64,000 nucleotides of DNA, taken from contig OZ005689.1 of the NCBI GenBank assembly GCA_963930775.1, positions 17,941,775-18,005,774 on the forward strand. Direction: 5' to 3'. The DNA comes from Cliona cf. orientalis (lineage: Eukaryota; Porifera; Demospongiae; Clionaida; Clionaidae). The position numbers were made by a program, and so were the translations under genes. Shown here piece by piece: positions 63,782 to 64,000 of this stretch (position 1 is the first letter of the stretch; the number at the start of each line of letters is the position of its first letter). The notes beneath the pieces were generated by a model that did no database searches, was not told the origin of the DNA, and was given only the letters and a program-made list of their open reading frames with translations.

Positions 63782-64000
63782 TTAATCCATATCAAGTATT
63801 TCTTCATATGTGGGTAAACGATGATGTTTTTTCAAGAATTTTTCGGTGAGGTCACACTTAATCCTCCATACCCTCTCACTATCCCATGTATTAATTGGGC
63901 AATCCCTAGAGTATGGTTGATCTAAATCAACAGTACTCCAATTTGATGGAGCATTATTCAGGGGTGGGAAGCTAGGAATGAACCTGGAATTTGGATCGGT
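63782..64000 (-). CDS. C-terminal 72 residues of an unrecognised protein (cut by window edge)
   Basis: Reading minus from the window edge, 72 codons are open to TAA at 63782-63784, with no ATG in view. The sequence is protein-like: FIPSFPPLNNAPSNWSTVDL, YSRDCPINTWDSERVWRIKC and LTEKFLKKHHRLPTYEEILD. No stops or low complexity. It is either a terminal host exon or TE coding sequence. The Trp/Cys-rich middle could be a structured domain, but no family was recognised. Confidence 0.55.
   Translation of the reverse strand, partial: TDPNSRFIPSFPPLNNAPSNWSTVDLDQPYSRDCPINTWDSERVWRIKCDLTEKFLKKHHRLPTYEEILDMD

Noticed and set aside
1-64000. tRNA, rRNA or other structured RNA genes
   Set aside because: No cloverleaf with A/B box spacing or rRNA-like sequence was noticed by eye; a covariance-model scan would be needed to exclude them.

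Overview
This is a eukaryotic, almost certainly metazoan, genomic window. Introns are short with GT..AG ends, exons are split, no bacterial-type operons or ribosome binding sites are visible, and most of the DNA is transposable elements (TEs) or their debris. The mix (Penelope-like, DIRS-like, Ty3/gypsy, non-LTR, MULE-like, pogo/Tigger-like and several unnamed TIR elements, with dense MITEs, minisatellites and tiny introns) suggests an early-branching marine invertebrate such as a demosponge or cnidarian. That lineage call is inference from style, not from a diagnostic host gene. A 23-base N run (6135-6157) shows this is an assembly scaffold.

Layout. 1-4.2 kb: tandem and dispersed repeats and a foldback MITE. 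4.2-6.2 kb: a second MITE, then a decayed non-LTR reverse transcriptase split by a pogo/Tigger-like MITE. 6.2-13.0 kb: two inverted copies of an abundant ~0.65-1 kb MITE ('MITE-X'), one of which contains a small hAT-like MITE and a 4.96 kb TIR element ('Element A') with a two-gene cassette. 13.6-17.5 kb: two Penelope-like retroelement fragments in head-to-head inverted orientation. 18.1-18.5 kb: proline-rich exons. 18.6-30.3 kb: a three-level nest, in which element D contains element C, and element C's left TIR contains a second, decayed copy of Element A ('copy B'). 30.8-31.9 kb: a three-exon gene of unknown function with a slippery heptamer. 32.5-36.2 kb: four more MITE-X copies. 36.2-39.4 kb: microsatellites, a hairpin, no gene. 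39.4-45.2 kb: a decayed DIRS-like retrotransposon on the minus strand, interrupted by a foldback element (41.8-44.4 kb) with tandem-repeat arms and a KDZ-like transposase relic. 45.2-51.2 kb: a nearly complete Ty3/gypsy element. 52.2-58.0 kb: a MULE/SWIM-type transposase gene with many lesions, bracketed by inverted minisatellites. 58.7-59.8 kb: an inverted-plus-direct non-LTR RT remnant. 60.9-63.1 kb: two minus-strand genes that look like host genes (a single-pass receptor-like tail and a four-exon proline-rich membrane or secreted protein). 63.8-64.0 kb: the C-terminal end of another minus-strand gene.

How the genes work together. Element A has an accessory gene (ubiquitin-like fold, Ser-rich linker, coiled coil) followed by a transposase-like gene in the -1 frame, ending in a homeodomain-like helix bundle and a PHD finger. 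In copy A the junction has an in-frame A AAT TTA heptamer, a 7-base spacer and a 9-bp hairpin that contains the accessory-gene stop. This geometry fits programmed -1 frameshifting and is the most interesting candidate system here. Element C pairs a plus-strand transposase-like gene with a small minus-strand coiled-coil gene. Nearly every mobile coding region carries stops or frameshifts, so this is mostly a graveyard of recent and nested insertions. All element names are provisional.
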